NCBI RefSeq assembly: GCF_030553055.1
Contig: NZ_CP130713.1
Span: forward strand, 806,001-870,000
DNA from: Streptomyces sp. XD-27
GTDB taxonomy: Bacteria > Actinomycetota > Actinomycetes > Streptomycetales > Streptomycetaceae
Length of the DNA stretch: 64,000 bases
Direction of reading: 5' to 3'
Shown here: in pieces, positions 7,069 to 14,920 of the stretch
Numbering within the stretch: the stretch's first letter is position 1
Layout of the letters: each line of letters opens with the position of its first letter
Notes under the pieces: generated by a model
What the model saw: only the letters and a program-made list of their open reading frames with translations
What the model was told of the DNA's origin: nothing
The model's database searches: none
Made by a program: the position numbers and the translations under genes

Positions 7069-9126
7069 ATGGCTGAACTCAATCGGCGGCGCTTCCTCCA
7101 GATCGCCGGCGCGACCGCGGGCTACGCGGCGCTGTCGAGCAGCATCGACCGCGCCGCCGCCATCCCCGCCAAGCGGCGCTCCGGCACCATCGAGGATGTC
7201 GAGCACGTCGTGGTGCTGATGCAGGAGAACCGTTCCTTCGACCACTACTTCGGCTCGTTGAAGGGCGTACGCGGGTTCGGTGACCCGCGCCCGGTGACGC
7301 TGCCCAGCGGCAAGTCGGTCTGGCACCAGCAGGACGGCACCAAGGAGGTGCTGCCCTACCACCCGGACGCCGAGGACCTCGGCATGCAGTTCATCGCGGG
7401 CCTCGACCACGACTGGGCGGGCGGCCACAAGGCCTGGAACAACGGCAAGTACGACCAGTGGATACCCGCGAAGTCGGCGGGCACGATGGCGTATCTGACC
7501 CGCCAGGACATCCCGTTCCATTACGCGCTCGCCGACGCGTTCACCGTCTGCGACGCCTACCACTGCTCCTTCATCGGCGCCACCGACCCCAACCGCTACT
7601 ACATGTGGACGGGCCACACCGGCAACGACGGCAAGGGCGGCGGCCCCGTCCTGGGCAACCAGGAGGCCGGATACGACTGGACGACGTATCCGGAGCGGCT
7701 GGAGCAGGCCGGGATCTCGTGGAAGATCTACCAGGACATCGGCGACGGGCTGGACGCGGCGGGCCACTGGGGCTGGATCGAGGACGCCTACCGCGGCAAC
7801 TACGGCGACAACTCGCTGCTGTACTTCAACAAGTACCGGAACGCCAAGCCCGGTGACGCGCTCTACGAGAAGGCGCGCACCGGTACCAACGCGAAGGCCG
7901 GCGACGGCTACTTCGACCGCCTCAGGGCCGATGTGAAGGCCGGGAAGCTGCCGCGGGTCTCCTGGATCGCCGCCCCGGAGGCCTTCAGCGAGCACCCCAA
8001 CTTCCCCGCGAACTACGGCGCCTGGTACATCTCCCAGGTCCTGGACGCGCTGACGTCCAACCCCGAGGTGTGGAGCAAGACCGCCCTGTTCATCACCTAC
8101 GACGAGAACGACGGCTACTTCGACCACGTCGTGCCGCCCTTCCCGCCGGGCTCCGCCGCCCAGGGCCGGTCCACCGTGGACACCGCGCTCGACTGGTTCG
8201 GCGGCAACACGAGCTACGCCGCCGGCCCCTACGGCCTCGGCCAGCGCGTCCCCATGCTCGTCGTCTCCCCCTGGAGCACCGGCGGCTTCGTCTGCTCCGA
8301 GGTCTTCGACCACACCTCGATCATCCGCTTCATGGAGCGCCGCTTCGGCGTGCAGGAGCCGAACATCTCCCCCTGGCGGCGCGCCATCTGCGGCGACCTG
8401 ACCTCGGCCTTCGACTTCGGGCTCAAGGACACCCAGCCCGCCGCGCTGCCGGCCACCGACGCGTACGAGCCGCCGGACCACGAGCGGCACCCCGACTACG
8501 TGCCGAAGCCGCCCGCCAACGGGTCCCTGCCGAAGCAGGAGGCGGGTTCGCGCCCGGCGCGCCCGCTGCCGTACGCGCCGCTGGTGGACGCCTCCGCCAC
8601 TGCCTCCACGGGCCGCATCACGCTCACCTTCAGCGGGGGCGGCAAGGCGGGCGCGCAGTTCTACGTCACGTCGGGCAACCGCACCGACGGCCCCTGGACC
8701 TACACCGCGGCCGCCGGCAAGACGATCTCCGACACCTGGAACTCGGCGTACTCGGGCGGGAAGCACGACCTGACGGTGCACGGCCCCAACGGGTTCCTGC
8801 GCGCCTTCAAGGGCTCGGGCACCGCGGCGGGCCCCGAGGTGACCGCGCGCCATGTCGCGAGCAGCGGCAACGTCACGCTGACCATGAAGAACGCGGGCAC
8901 CGCCGACGTCCACCTGACGGTCACCAACGCCTACGACGGCCGGAAGGACACCTTCACGGTCCGCTCGGGGGCGACGGTGACGCACACCGTCGACCTGCGC
9001 GGCACCAAGCGCTGGTACGACCTGTCGGTGGTGTCGGACGCGGACGGCGCGTTCCTGCGCCGGTTCGCCGGGCACGTCGAGACCGGTGCGCCCGGCGTGA
9101 GCGACCCGGCGATCATCACGGGCTGA
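7069..9126 (+). CDS. phosphocholine-specific phospholipase C, Tat-exported
   Basis: A 685-residue secreted phospholipase C of the Pseudomonas PlcH/PlcN type, hydrolysing phosphatidylcholine or sphingomyelin. The N-terminus has a twin-arginine signal (NRRRFLQIAG, cleavage about residue 30). The phosphoesterase domain (about 45-480) shows MQENRSFDHYFG with the Asn/Asp metal ligands, YHCSFIGATDPNR, TYDENDGYFDHV and SEHPNF. Two C-terminal all-beta DUF756 repeats follow (about 520-600 and 605-685). AGAGGA lies 9 nt before the ATG at 7069, so the upstream ATG at 7042 is rejected. The 3' end overlaps the convergent methyltransferase gene by 11 bp. Confidence 0.93.
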   Translation: MAELNRRRFLQIAGATAGYAALSSSIDRAAAIPAKRRSGTIEDVEHVVVLMQENRSFDHYFGSLKGVRGFGDPRPVTLPSGKSVWHQQDGTKEVLPYHPDAEDLGMQFIAGLDHDWAGGHKAWNNGKYDQWIPAKSAGTMAYLTRQDIPFHYALADAFTVCDAYHCSFIGATDPNRYYMWTGHTGNDGKGGGPVLGNQEAGYDWTTYPERLEQAGISWKIYQDIGDGLDAAGHWGWIEDAYRGNYGDNSLLYFNKYRNAKPGDALYEKARTGTNAKAGDGYFDRLRADVKAGKLPRVSWIAAPEAFSEHPNFPANYGAWYISQVLDALTSNPEVWSKTALFITYDENDGYFDHVVPPFPPGSAAQGRSTVDTALDWFGGNTSYAAGPYGLGQRVPMLVVSPWSTGGFVCSEVFDHTSIIRFMERRFGVQEPNISPWRRAICGDLTSAFDFGLKDTQPAALPATDAYEPPDHERHPDYVPKPPANGSLPKQEAGSRPARPLPYAPLVDASATASTGRITLTFSGGGKAGAQFYVTSGNRTDGPWTYTAAAGKTISDTWNSAYSGGKHDLTVHGPNGFLRAFKGSGTAAGPEVTARHVASSGNVTLTMKNAGTADVHLTVTNAYDGRKDTFTVRSGATVTHTVDLRGTKRWYDLSVVSDADGAFLRRFAGHVETGAPGVSDPAIITG

Positions 9127-9805
9127 CCGGCGGCGGGGGCGCGGCGGCGACCGGCTTGCGGGCCAGCACGAAGCCCTGGGGCGTACGCTCCGGGAAGTCG
9201 CCGTCGTCGTCTCGCTCCTTCAGCGTTCGGGCACGTACCGTCAGGCCGGCCCGGGTCAGCAGCTCGGCGACCCGGTCCGGCCGCCGCCGGTGGAAGTCGA
9301 GCGCGATCGTCTGCCCGAACGCCTCCGCCAAGTGCAGCGGCTCGTCGCCGACCTGGAACCCGAGCAGCACGTGGCCGCCCGGCGCCAGCACCCGGTGGAA
9401 CTCGGCGAACACCTCCGGCAGCCGCTCCCATGGGACGTGGATGGTCGAGTACCAGGCCAGGATTCCGCCGAGGCCGCCGTCCGGCAGGTCCAGGGCCAGC
9501 ATCGACCCCTCCGCGAACCGCAGGCCCGGGTGCGCCCGCCGGGCCACGTCGAGCATCCCCGGCGACAGGTCGACCCCGAACACGTCGACGCCCAAGGCGT
9601 GCAGATGGGCCGTCACCCGGCCGGTGCCGCAGCCGATGTCGGCGACCGGTCCGGCGCCGGGGGCGGTGACGAGCTCGGCGAAGCCGGCGAGCAGGGCCCG
9701 CTCCAGCGGCTTGGTGGCGAGTTCGTCCCGGGCCCACTCGGCGTAGTCGGCGGCCACGGCGTCGTAGGAGGCTCGGGTGGTACGCAGGAAGTCCGGCTCG
9801 GTCAT
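9116..9805 (-). CDS. class I SAM-dependent methyltransferase
   Basis: A 229-residue methyltransferase with a Rossmann-type SAM fold: motif I VADIGCGTGRVT, motif II acidic residue in VFGVDLSPGML, and motif III LAPGGHVLLGF. The N-terminus TTRASYDAVAADYAEW matches the Methyltransf_11/25 type found near small-molecule genes. The substrate is unknown. The last codons overlap the end of the convergent phospholipase gene. Confidence 0.85.
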   Translation of the reverse strand: MTEPDFLRTTRASYDAVAADYAEWARDELATKPLERALLAGFAELVTAPGAGPVADIGCGTGRVTAHLHALGVDVFGVDLSPGMLDVARRAHPGLRFAEGSMLALDLPDGGLGGILAWYSTIHVPWERLPEVFAEFHRVLAPGGHVLLGFQVGDEPLHLAEAFGQTIALDFHRRRPDRVAELLTRAGLTVRARTLKERDDDGDFPERTPQGFVLARKPVAAAPPPPVSP

Positions 9806-9860
9806 GGACCGGCACCCTACTGGCCGCCGGGGCGGCCGCCCGGCGCGGGGGGGGCCTCAG

Positions 9861-9910
9861 CAGCCGGGGGCAGTAGCCGGGGGCGGTAGCCGGGCGATCA
9901 GTAGCCGGGG
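9861..9910. repeat. degenerate 13-bp tandem repeat at a gene end
   Basis: Four copies of a unit containing TAGCCGGG or CAGCCGGG occur at about 13-15 bp spacing. The first spans the stop of the lipoprotein gene and the others lie just beyond it, so the duplicated unit derives from the last codons (PGY-stop). An 8-G homopolymer lies just beside it at about 9847-9854. Confidence 0.6.
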
Positions 9911-10491
9911 GGCCGGGTCTCCTGGTCGGTCTCCTGGTCGTCGTCCGGCTCGGCGCGCGTGATCTTGTCGCCCGCCGGGTCGAGCACGAACCATTTGGCG
10001 CCGAACTGGTCGAGCCCCTGGCCTTCGGTGTCGCCGGGCTCGTCGTCTTCCACGTAGTAGTACAGCGGGTGGCCGTTGTAGACGACCTCGGTCTTGCCGT
10101 CGCTGCGGGTCGTGGTGGCGAGCTTGCCCGCGTCCACCCCCTCCCCGGCCTTGGGCTTGCCGGACGTGATCAGGGGCGGCCACGCGGCCGCGCATCCGCC
10201 GGAGCACGTCGACCGGTCCGAGGTGTCGGCCTCGAACAGGTACAGCGTGCGGCCGCTGCCGTCGGTCAGGATCCGGCCGAGGTCGCCGGAGCGTACGGTC
10301 ACGGTGGCCGCCCCCTCGGAGGCGGGCGGGCTGGTGGGAGGAGCGGTGGTCGTGGTGGCTCCGGTGGCGGTCGGCGTGGGGGGCTCTGTCGTGTCCTCGT
10401 CGCCGTTACCGTCACCGTCGCCGCATCCGGCGCATACGGCTGCGAGCAGAGCGGCGGTGACCATGAGGCCGGGCCTGGCGGGGTGCTTCAT
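9898..10491 (-). CDS. lipoprotein with secreted repeat of unknown function (COG4315-like)
   Basis: A 197-residue predicted lipoprotein. It has an N-terminal signal with a lipobox-like VCAGC (Cys at residue 23), a Thr/Pro-rich linker (about 30-65), then a globular region with the PF03640-type repeat pattern: GRTLYLFEADTSDRSTCSGG with AAAWPPLIT, and VYNGHPLYYYVEDDEPGDT with a W-F-V-L ending. Function of the family is unknown; the tail is acidic. AGGAG lies 6 nt before the ATG. This ribosome site and its surroundings are tandemly duplicated (period 18 bp), leaving a second AGGAG farther upstream. Confidence 0.83.
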   Translation of the reverse strand: MKHPARPGLMVTAALLAAVCAGCGDGDGNGDEDTTEPPTPTATGATTTTAPPTSPPASEGAATVTVRSGDLGRILTDGSGRTLYLFEADTSDRSTCSGGCAAAWPPLITSGKPKAGEGVDAGKLATTTRSDGKTEVVYNGHPLYYYVEDDEPGDTEGQGLDQFGAKWFVLDPAGDKITRAEPDDDQETDQETRPPGY

Positions 10492-10651
10492 CACGGGCTC
10501 CTGCGGAATCACGGGCTCCTGCGGACCGGGGACCGCACTCCCTCCACTACGGGGCAACTCCCCGGGGGCGGCAATTCCGGTGGCCCGTCCGGGGCACACC
10601 CAAGGCCCGGGGTGCGCGGTCCGCCACGCTCACGACGCCGTCCGCCCCCCC

Positions 10652-11293
10652 TCAGGGCGGGAAGCCGTGCCGTCCGTACAGGCGGACGAACCTCGCCCAG
10701 GTGAGGAGCTGCCGACGCGTCAGCCCCGCGCCGGTGCGCTCGAACGCCACGACCTCCTCCTCGCCGCCCGGTCCGATGGGCTGGACGAGGCGGCCTCCGG
10801 TACGGAGCTGTTCGACCAGCGGCGGAGGGACGTGCGGGAACGCCGCGGACACGACGACGGCGTCGTACGGGGCGCGGTCCGGCACACCGCAGCTGCCGTC
10901 CCCGACGCGCAGTTCCACGTGCCGGATCCCCGCGCGGTCGAGATTGCGCCGCGCCTGCTCGCTCAGGTCCGGCCACCTCTCGATGCTCACGACATCGGCG
11001 GCGAGGCGGGCGAGCAGCGCCGTCTGGAAGCCGAGGCCCGTGCCGACCTCCAGGACGTGCTCGGTTCCGCTCAGGCCGAGGCCCTCGATCATCCTCGCCG
11101 ACAGCGAGGGCTGCGTGGTGACCTGCCCGTGCGCGATCGGCACGGGCTCGTCGCGGTAGGCGAGCGCGACGTGGCCGGTGGGGACGAACCCCGCGCGCGG
11201 CGTCGCGCGCACGGCCGCGAGCACGCGCCGGTCGGCGATGCCGGCCGTGCGGAGGGCCCGGACGAGGTCTTCGGGGGCGGCGGGCGCGGCCAT
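10652..11293 (-). CDS. protein-L-isoaspartate O-methyltransferase family protein
   Basis: A 213-residue PCMT-family methyltransferase. Conserved segments are the N-terminal RAGFVPTGHVALAYRDEPVPI, the substrate-loop TTQPSLSARMIE, the SAM-binding VLEVGTGLGFQTALLA and the acidic VVSIERWPDL. PCMT repairs isoaspartyl residues in aged proteins. Several Streptomyces paralogues act on RiPP or other substrates, so the repair role is likely but not certain. It starts 9 bp after the site-2 protease gene and is probably cotranscribed with it. Confidence 0.87.
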   Translation of the reverse strand: MAAPAAPEDLVRALRTAGIADRRVLAAVRATPRAGFVPTGHVALAYRDEPVPIAHGQVTTQPSLSARMIEGLGLSGTEHVLEVGTGLGFQTALLARLAADVVSIERWPDLSEQARRNLDRAGIRHVELRVGDGSCGVPDRAPYDAVVVSAAFPHVPPPLVEQLRTGGRLVQPIGPGGEEEVVAFERTGAGLTRRQLLTWARFVRLYGRHGFPP

Positions 11294-11302
11294 GGCGCCG
11301 CC

Positions 11303-12460
11303 TCAGCGGCCGCCCCGCCTGGGCGGGTCCGGCCGCATCCGCCAGTTCACGGTGCGGTTGACGTCCGAGGGGGTGACGATCCCGACGAGCCTGCGGCCCT
11401 CCAGCACCAGCGCCGGATGCTCGCCGCCCGGTTCCGTGCGCGTCAGCAGGTCCGCCAGCGGATCGTCCGGTGCCACCACCGTGACCTGCGACAGCGGCAG
11501 CATGATCGCGCCGACCTCGATCGCGCCCCGCCGGTCGTCGGGCACCCGTTTGGCCGCGTCCACGGTCACCAGTCCGGCCGGCGCGCCGTCGTCGTCGGCC
11601 ACCGGGAAGGCCGAGTGCCGGTACCGGTACCGCGGCTCCGCCAGGAACTCCCCGACCGTGAGCCCGATCGGCACGGTGACCGGGTCCGGTGTCATCGCCT
11701 GCCGTACCGGAATGCCGGCGAGGACCGCCTGGTACCGCGCCTGCCGTCCTTCCGCCGAGGCGGCCGCGACCAGGAACCAGCCGATGAGCGCCAGCCACAG
11801 GCCGCCGACCGCGCCACCGCGCAGGAACAGGTACAGGCCCGCCACGACGAGGAACCAGCCGAAGACCCGCCCGGCCGCGGTCGCCCCGGCGGTCGCCCGC
11901 GCCCGGTCGCCCGTACGCCACCACAGGAAGGCGCGCAGCAGCCGGCCGCCGTCGAGCGGGGCGGCGGGGATGGCGTTGAAGGCCGCCAGGAGGATGTTGA
12001 TCGCCGCGAGCCACGTCACCGCCTCGACGGCGAGCCCCGCCGCGGACACCGCGTCGAGCAGCCACGCCACCAGCGCGAAGAACCCGCCCGCGAGGAGGCT
12101 GACCAGCGGGCCGACCCCGGCGATGCGCAGCTCGGCGCCCGGCGTCCTGGCCTCCGCCTTGATGAGCGCCGCGCCTCCCAGCAGCCACAGGACGATGTCC
12201 TCCACGTCGATGCCGTTGCGCCGGGCCAGCGCGGCGTGCGCGAGTTCGTGGGCGAGCAGCGAGGCGAAGAACACCACGGACGTGGCGAGCCCGACCGCCC
12301 AGTACACCGGCCAGGGATGGCCCGGGTAGGCGTCGGGCAGCCGGCCCTGGGCGAGGCCGAGGGCGATGAGCGCGAAGATGACCAGGACGCTCCAGTGCAC
12401 CCCGATCCGGACCCCGGCGATCCGCCCCAGTACGAACGTCGCCCGCACGGCACTTCCCAC
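11303..12460 (-). CDS. site-2 protease family membrane metalloprotease with CBS pair
   Basis: A 385-residue multi-pass zinc protease of the M50 family. The metal-binding HELAH lies in the second hydrophobic segment (about residue 71) and the third-ligand motif NAIPAAPLDGG near 160. Two CBS domains follow the membrane part (about residues 250-375), as in the SpoIVFB/Rip3-like branch. Such enzymes cut membrane proteins inside the bilayer, often anti-sigma factors, and the CBS pair probably senses adenine nucleotides. No membrane anti-sigma gene is adjacent. It heads a two-gene unit with the PCMT-like gene. Confidence 0.9.
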   Translation of the reverse strand: MGSAVRATFVLGRIAGVRIGVHWSVLVIFALIALGLAQGRLPDAYPGHPWPVYWAVGLATSVVFFASLLAHELAHAALARRNGIDVEDIVLWLLGGAALIKAEARTPGAELRIAGVGPLVSLLAGGFFALVAWLLDAVSAAGLAVEAVTWLAAINILLAAFNAIPAAPLDGGRLLRAFLWWRTGDRARATAGATAAGRVFGWFLVVAGLYLFLRGGAVGGLWLALIGWFLVAAASAEGRQARYQAVLAGIPVRQAMTPDPVTVPIGLTVGEFLAEPRYRYRHSAFPVADDDGAPAGLVTVDAAKRVPDDRRGAIEVGAIMLPLSQVTVVAPDDPLADLLTRTEPGGEHPALVLEGRRLVGIVTPSDVNRTVNWRMRPDPPRRGGR

Positions 12461-12694
12461 ATGTCCCTACCGTGGCCCCGAGGGGCCGCGGACAGATGAG
12501 GCGAGGAGGACTACCCACTTCTCGCGGGTCCGGATTGCGCGGTGCACGGTATCTCTCCGCTACTCCGCGTCTGTTTAGTCCTCCTCGTCACTTTCAGTAA
12601 AACCGACTGGGCCGTTCCGGTCCAGCGGAGTCGGCGTGGCCATGGCGACCTGCGCGGGAAGCGGTACCGGGCCGGGGCCCGTAGGCTCCGAAGC
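12461..12694. other. divergent intergenic region with a leaderless promoter
   Basis: This 234-bp spacer separates the site-2 protease and alcohol dehydrogenase genes. The hexamer TAGGCT at 12682-12687 ends 7 nt before the dehydrogenase ATG, suggesting a leaderless transcript. No convincing -35 box or inverted repeat was seen and no small gene is supported. Confidence 0.4.
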
Positions 12695-13738
12695 ATGGTG
12701 CGCGACAGCATGCGCGACTCCGGCGGTGGCACGAGCTCGGTCGCCTGGGTGGTCGAGCGGCCCGGCCCCGTGGCCTCCGCGCCGCTGCGGCTGCTGGAGC
12801 GCCCGGTCCCGGCGCCCGGGCCGCACGCCCTGCTGCTGGAGGTGCTGGCCTGCGGGGTGTGCCGTACGGACCTGCATCTGGCCGAGGGCGACCTGCCGCC
12901 GCGGCGACCGCGCTGCACCCCCGGCCACGAGATCGTCGGCCGCGTGCTGGCGGTCGGGGCCGCCGCCGAGGGGTTCGCCCCGGGCGACCGGGTGGGCGCC
13001 GCCTGGCTGGCCGGGACCTGCGGCGTGTGCCACTTCTGCCGGACCCGCCGGGAAAACCTGTGCCCCCGCTCCCGGTACACCGGCTGGGACATCGACGGTG
13101 GCTTCGCCACCCATACGGTCGTCGACGCCCGGTACGTGTACCAGCTGCCGACCGGCTGGCCCGACGCCGAGGCCGCGCCCCTGCTGTGCGCGGGCATCAT
13201 CGGCTACCGGGCGCTGCGGCGCGCCGATCTGCCGCCCGGCGGGCGGCTGGGCATCTACGGGTTCGGCGCGTCCGCCCATCTGACCGCGCAGCTCGCCATC
13301 GCGCGCGGCGCCACCGTGCACGTCGTCACCCGGGGGGAGCCGTCGCAGCGGCTGGCGCTCGAACTGGGCGCGGCCTCGGCCGGGGCGGGCCCGCCTCCGG
13401 AGCCGCTGGATGCCGCGATCCTCTTCGCTCCGGCCGGCGAGCTGGTGCCGGTCGCCCTGGAGGCGCTGGACCGGGGCGGGACGCTCGCGGTCGCCGGGAT
13501 CCACCTCACGGACGTGCCCCGCCTCGATTACGCACGCCATCTGTTCCAGGAGCGGACGCTGCGCAGCGTGACCGCGAACACCCGCGAGGACGGCCGCACC
13601 TTCCTGGCCGCCGCAAGCGAACTGCGCCCCACGGTCCGCGTGGCCCGCTACCCCTTGGACGGCGCCGACCGCGCCCTGACCGACCTGGCGGGCGGCCGCG
13701 TCACCGGGGTGGCGGTGCTGACGCCGGACGAGGGCTGA
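12695..13738 (+). CDS. zinc-dependent alcohol dehydrogenase family protein
   Basis: A 347-residue medium-chain dehydrogenase. The catalytic zinc site uses Cys in [10 protein letters not shown] with the GHE of TPGHEIVG. The structural zinc cysteines lie in [15 protein letters not shown]. The nucleotide-binding glycine motif is [10 protein letters not shown]. The N-terminal extension before the first strand lacks family support, so the ATG at 12695 is preferred; it has a -10-like TAGGCT 7 nt upstream and no ribosome site. An ATG at 12710 is the alternative. The substrate is unknown, but the AdhP/AdhA-like arrangement suggests a simple alcohol or aldehyde. Confidence 0.88.
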   Translation: MVRDSMRDSGGGTSSVAWVVERPGPVASAPLRLLERPVPAPGPHALLLEVLACGVCRTDLHLAEGDLPPRRPRCTPGHEIVGRVLAVGAAAEGFAPGDRVGAAWLAGTCGVCHFCRTRRENLCPRSRYTGWDIDGGFATHTVVDARYVYQLPTGWPDAEAAPLLCAGIIGYRALRRADLPPGGRLGIYGFGASAHLTAQLAIARGATVHVVTRGEPSQRLALELGAASAGAGPPPEPLDAAILFAPAGELVPVALEALDRGGTLAVAGIHLTDVPRLDYARHLFQERTLRSVTANTREDGRTFLAAASELRPTVRVARYPLDGADRALTDLAGGRVTGVAVLTPDEG

Positions 13739-13854
13739 AGGGGACTCAACAGGGCGCGGCGGCGGGCGCCCTGGCCTGCCCGGCCGCCGTGCGCGCGCAA
13801 ACGCCCTGGTAGTGTTCCCGGCAACGGCAGCGAACGACCCAGGAGGTGAGACCC

Positions 13855-13917
13855 ATTACCGCTGTATCAGGTCGGGTGCTCCCTTCCGGCGGCCGAACGG
13901 TCGACCGGCTCAGGTGA
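13855..13917 (+). CDS. possible 20-codon leader peptide with an ATT start
   Basis: A strong AGGAGG (13841-13846) is followed 8 nt later not by ATG/GTG/TTG but by ATT, which opens a 20-codon frame (ITAVSGRVLPSGGRTVDRLR-stop). The GTG that overlaps the Shine-Dalgarno sequence is too close to use. The frame ends 37 bp before the methyltransferase start, so it could be a leader peptide. No protein match is recognised and the call rests only on the ribosome-site geometry. Confidence 0.25.
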   Translation: MTAVSGRVLPSGGRTVDRLR

Positions 13918-13954
13918 CCGAGGGAGCCCCCTGTCGGCTTCCCGAAAGGTTCCC

Positions 13955-14785
13955 GTGTCGGTTTCCCCCTCTTGTCCGTCGTATCCGTCCGTCATCTCTC
14001 CCCTTCCGCACTCCGCCATCGTCACCAGGCTTCGGGCCGCCGGCTGCGTCTTCGCCGAGGACGAGGCGCGGTTGCTGGTCTCCGCGGCGCGGACGCCGTC
14101 CGATCTCGCCACCATGGTGGACCGGCGTGTCGCCGGACTGCCCCTGGAACACGTCGTCGGCTGGGCCGAGTTCTGCGGCCTGCGCATAGCCGTGGACCCC
14201 GGCGTCTTCGTACCCCGCCCCCGCACCGCGTTCCTGGTGGACCAGGCCGCGGCCCTCGCCCCGCGGCACGAGGGTCGGCAGGCCGTCGTCGTGGACCTGT
14301 GCTGCGGCTCGGGCGCGGTGGGCGCGGCGCTGGTCGCGGCGCTGGGGCGGGCCGAGTTGCACGCCGCGGACATCGACCCGGCGGCGGTGCGGTGCGCCCG
14401 CCGCAACGTCGCGGCCGCCGGCGGCCGGGTGTACGAGGGCGACCTCTACGAGCCGCTGCCCGCCGCGCTGCGCGGCCGCGTCGACGTCCTGGTCGCCAAC
14501 GCGCCGTACGTCCCCACCGAGGCGATCGGGCTGCTGCCTCCGGAGGCGCGCGAACACGAGCCGCTGGTGGCGCTCGACGGCGGCGCGGACGGCGTGGACG
14601 TCCAACGGAGGGTCGCCGCGCTGGCGCCGCGCTGGCTGGCGCCGGGCGGCAGCCTGCTGGTCGAGACCAGCGAGCGGCAGGCGCCGCTGACGGCCCGGAC
14701 CCTCGCCCGCGGCGGCCTGGTCACCCGGGTCGCCGCCTGCGACGAGCTGGACGCCACCGTGGTCATCGGCACCAGGCCCGCGTAG
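13955..14785 (+). CDS. putative protein N(5)-glutamine methyltransferase (PrmC/HemK-like)
   Basis: A 276-residue methyltransferase resembling PrmC, which methylates the GGQ glutamine of peptide release factors. It has the helical N-terminal domain with PLEHVVGWAEFCGL and VFVPRPRT, SAM motif I VVDLCCGSGAVGAAL and the acidic HAADIDPAAV. The diagnostic NPPY substrate motif is NAPY here, so specificity may differ; this Asn-Ala-Pro-Tyr form is a recognised Streptomyces paralogue group. AAAGG precedes the GTG start by 5 nt. A leader with a strong unused ribosome site lies upstream and a hairpin terminator downstream. Confidence 0.85.
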   Translation: MSVSPSCPSYPSVISPLPHSAIVTRLRAAGCVFAEDEARLLVSAARTPSDLATMVDRRVAGLPLEHVVGWAEFCGLRIAVDPGVFVPRPRTAFLVDQAAALAPRHEGRQAVVVDLCCGSGAVGAALVAALGRAELHAADIDPAAVRCARRNVAAAGGRVYEGDLYEPLPAALRGRVDVLVANAPYVPTEAIGLLPPEAREHEPLVALDGGADGVDVQRRVAALAPRWLAPGGSLLVETSERQAPLTARTLARGGLVTRVAACDELDATVVIGTRPA

Positions 14786-14798
14786 CGGGCCCCGCCCC

Positions 14799-14833
14799 GG
14801 GCCGGCGCCTCTGTCCGGCAGAGATGCCGGCCC
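14799..14833 (+). terminator. hairpin terminator after the PrmC-like gene
   Basis: An inverted repeat of 13 bp with one 2-nt internal mismatch (GGGCCGGC and CTCTG arms at 14799-14813, matching 14819-14833, 5-nt loop) lies 14 bp after the stop. It separates this gene from the iron-regulated operon. Confidence 0.6.
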
Positions 14834-14883
14834 CCGCTCATCCACGCCTTGCCCATTTGTTTCTCACACAACAGTCACATAAT

Positions 14884-14902
14884 TTAGGGCAGCCTAACTT
14901 AA
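14884..14902. promoter_or_regulatory. iron box (DmdR1/IdeR-type operator)
   Basis: The 19-bp sequence TTAGGGCAGCCTAACTTAA matches the Streptomyces iron-box consensus TTAGGTTAGCCTAACCTAA at 16 of 19 positions. It lies just after a CATAAT -10-like hexamer (14878-14883) and 18 bp before the acylase GTG. Iron-loaded DmdR1 bound here would block transcription, so the acylase-acyltransferase operon should be induced by iron starvation. Confidence 0.85.
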
Positions 14903-14920
14903 GTGAGACGAGGAACAGTG

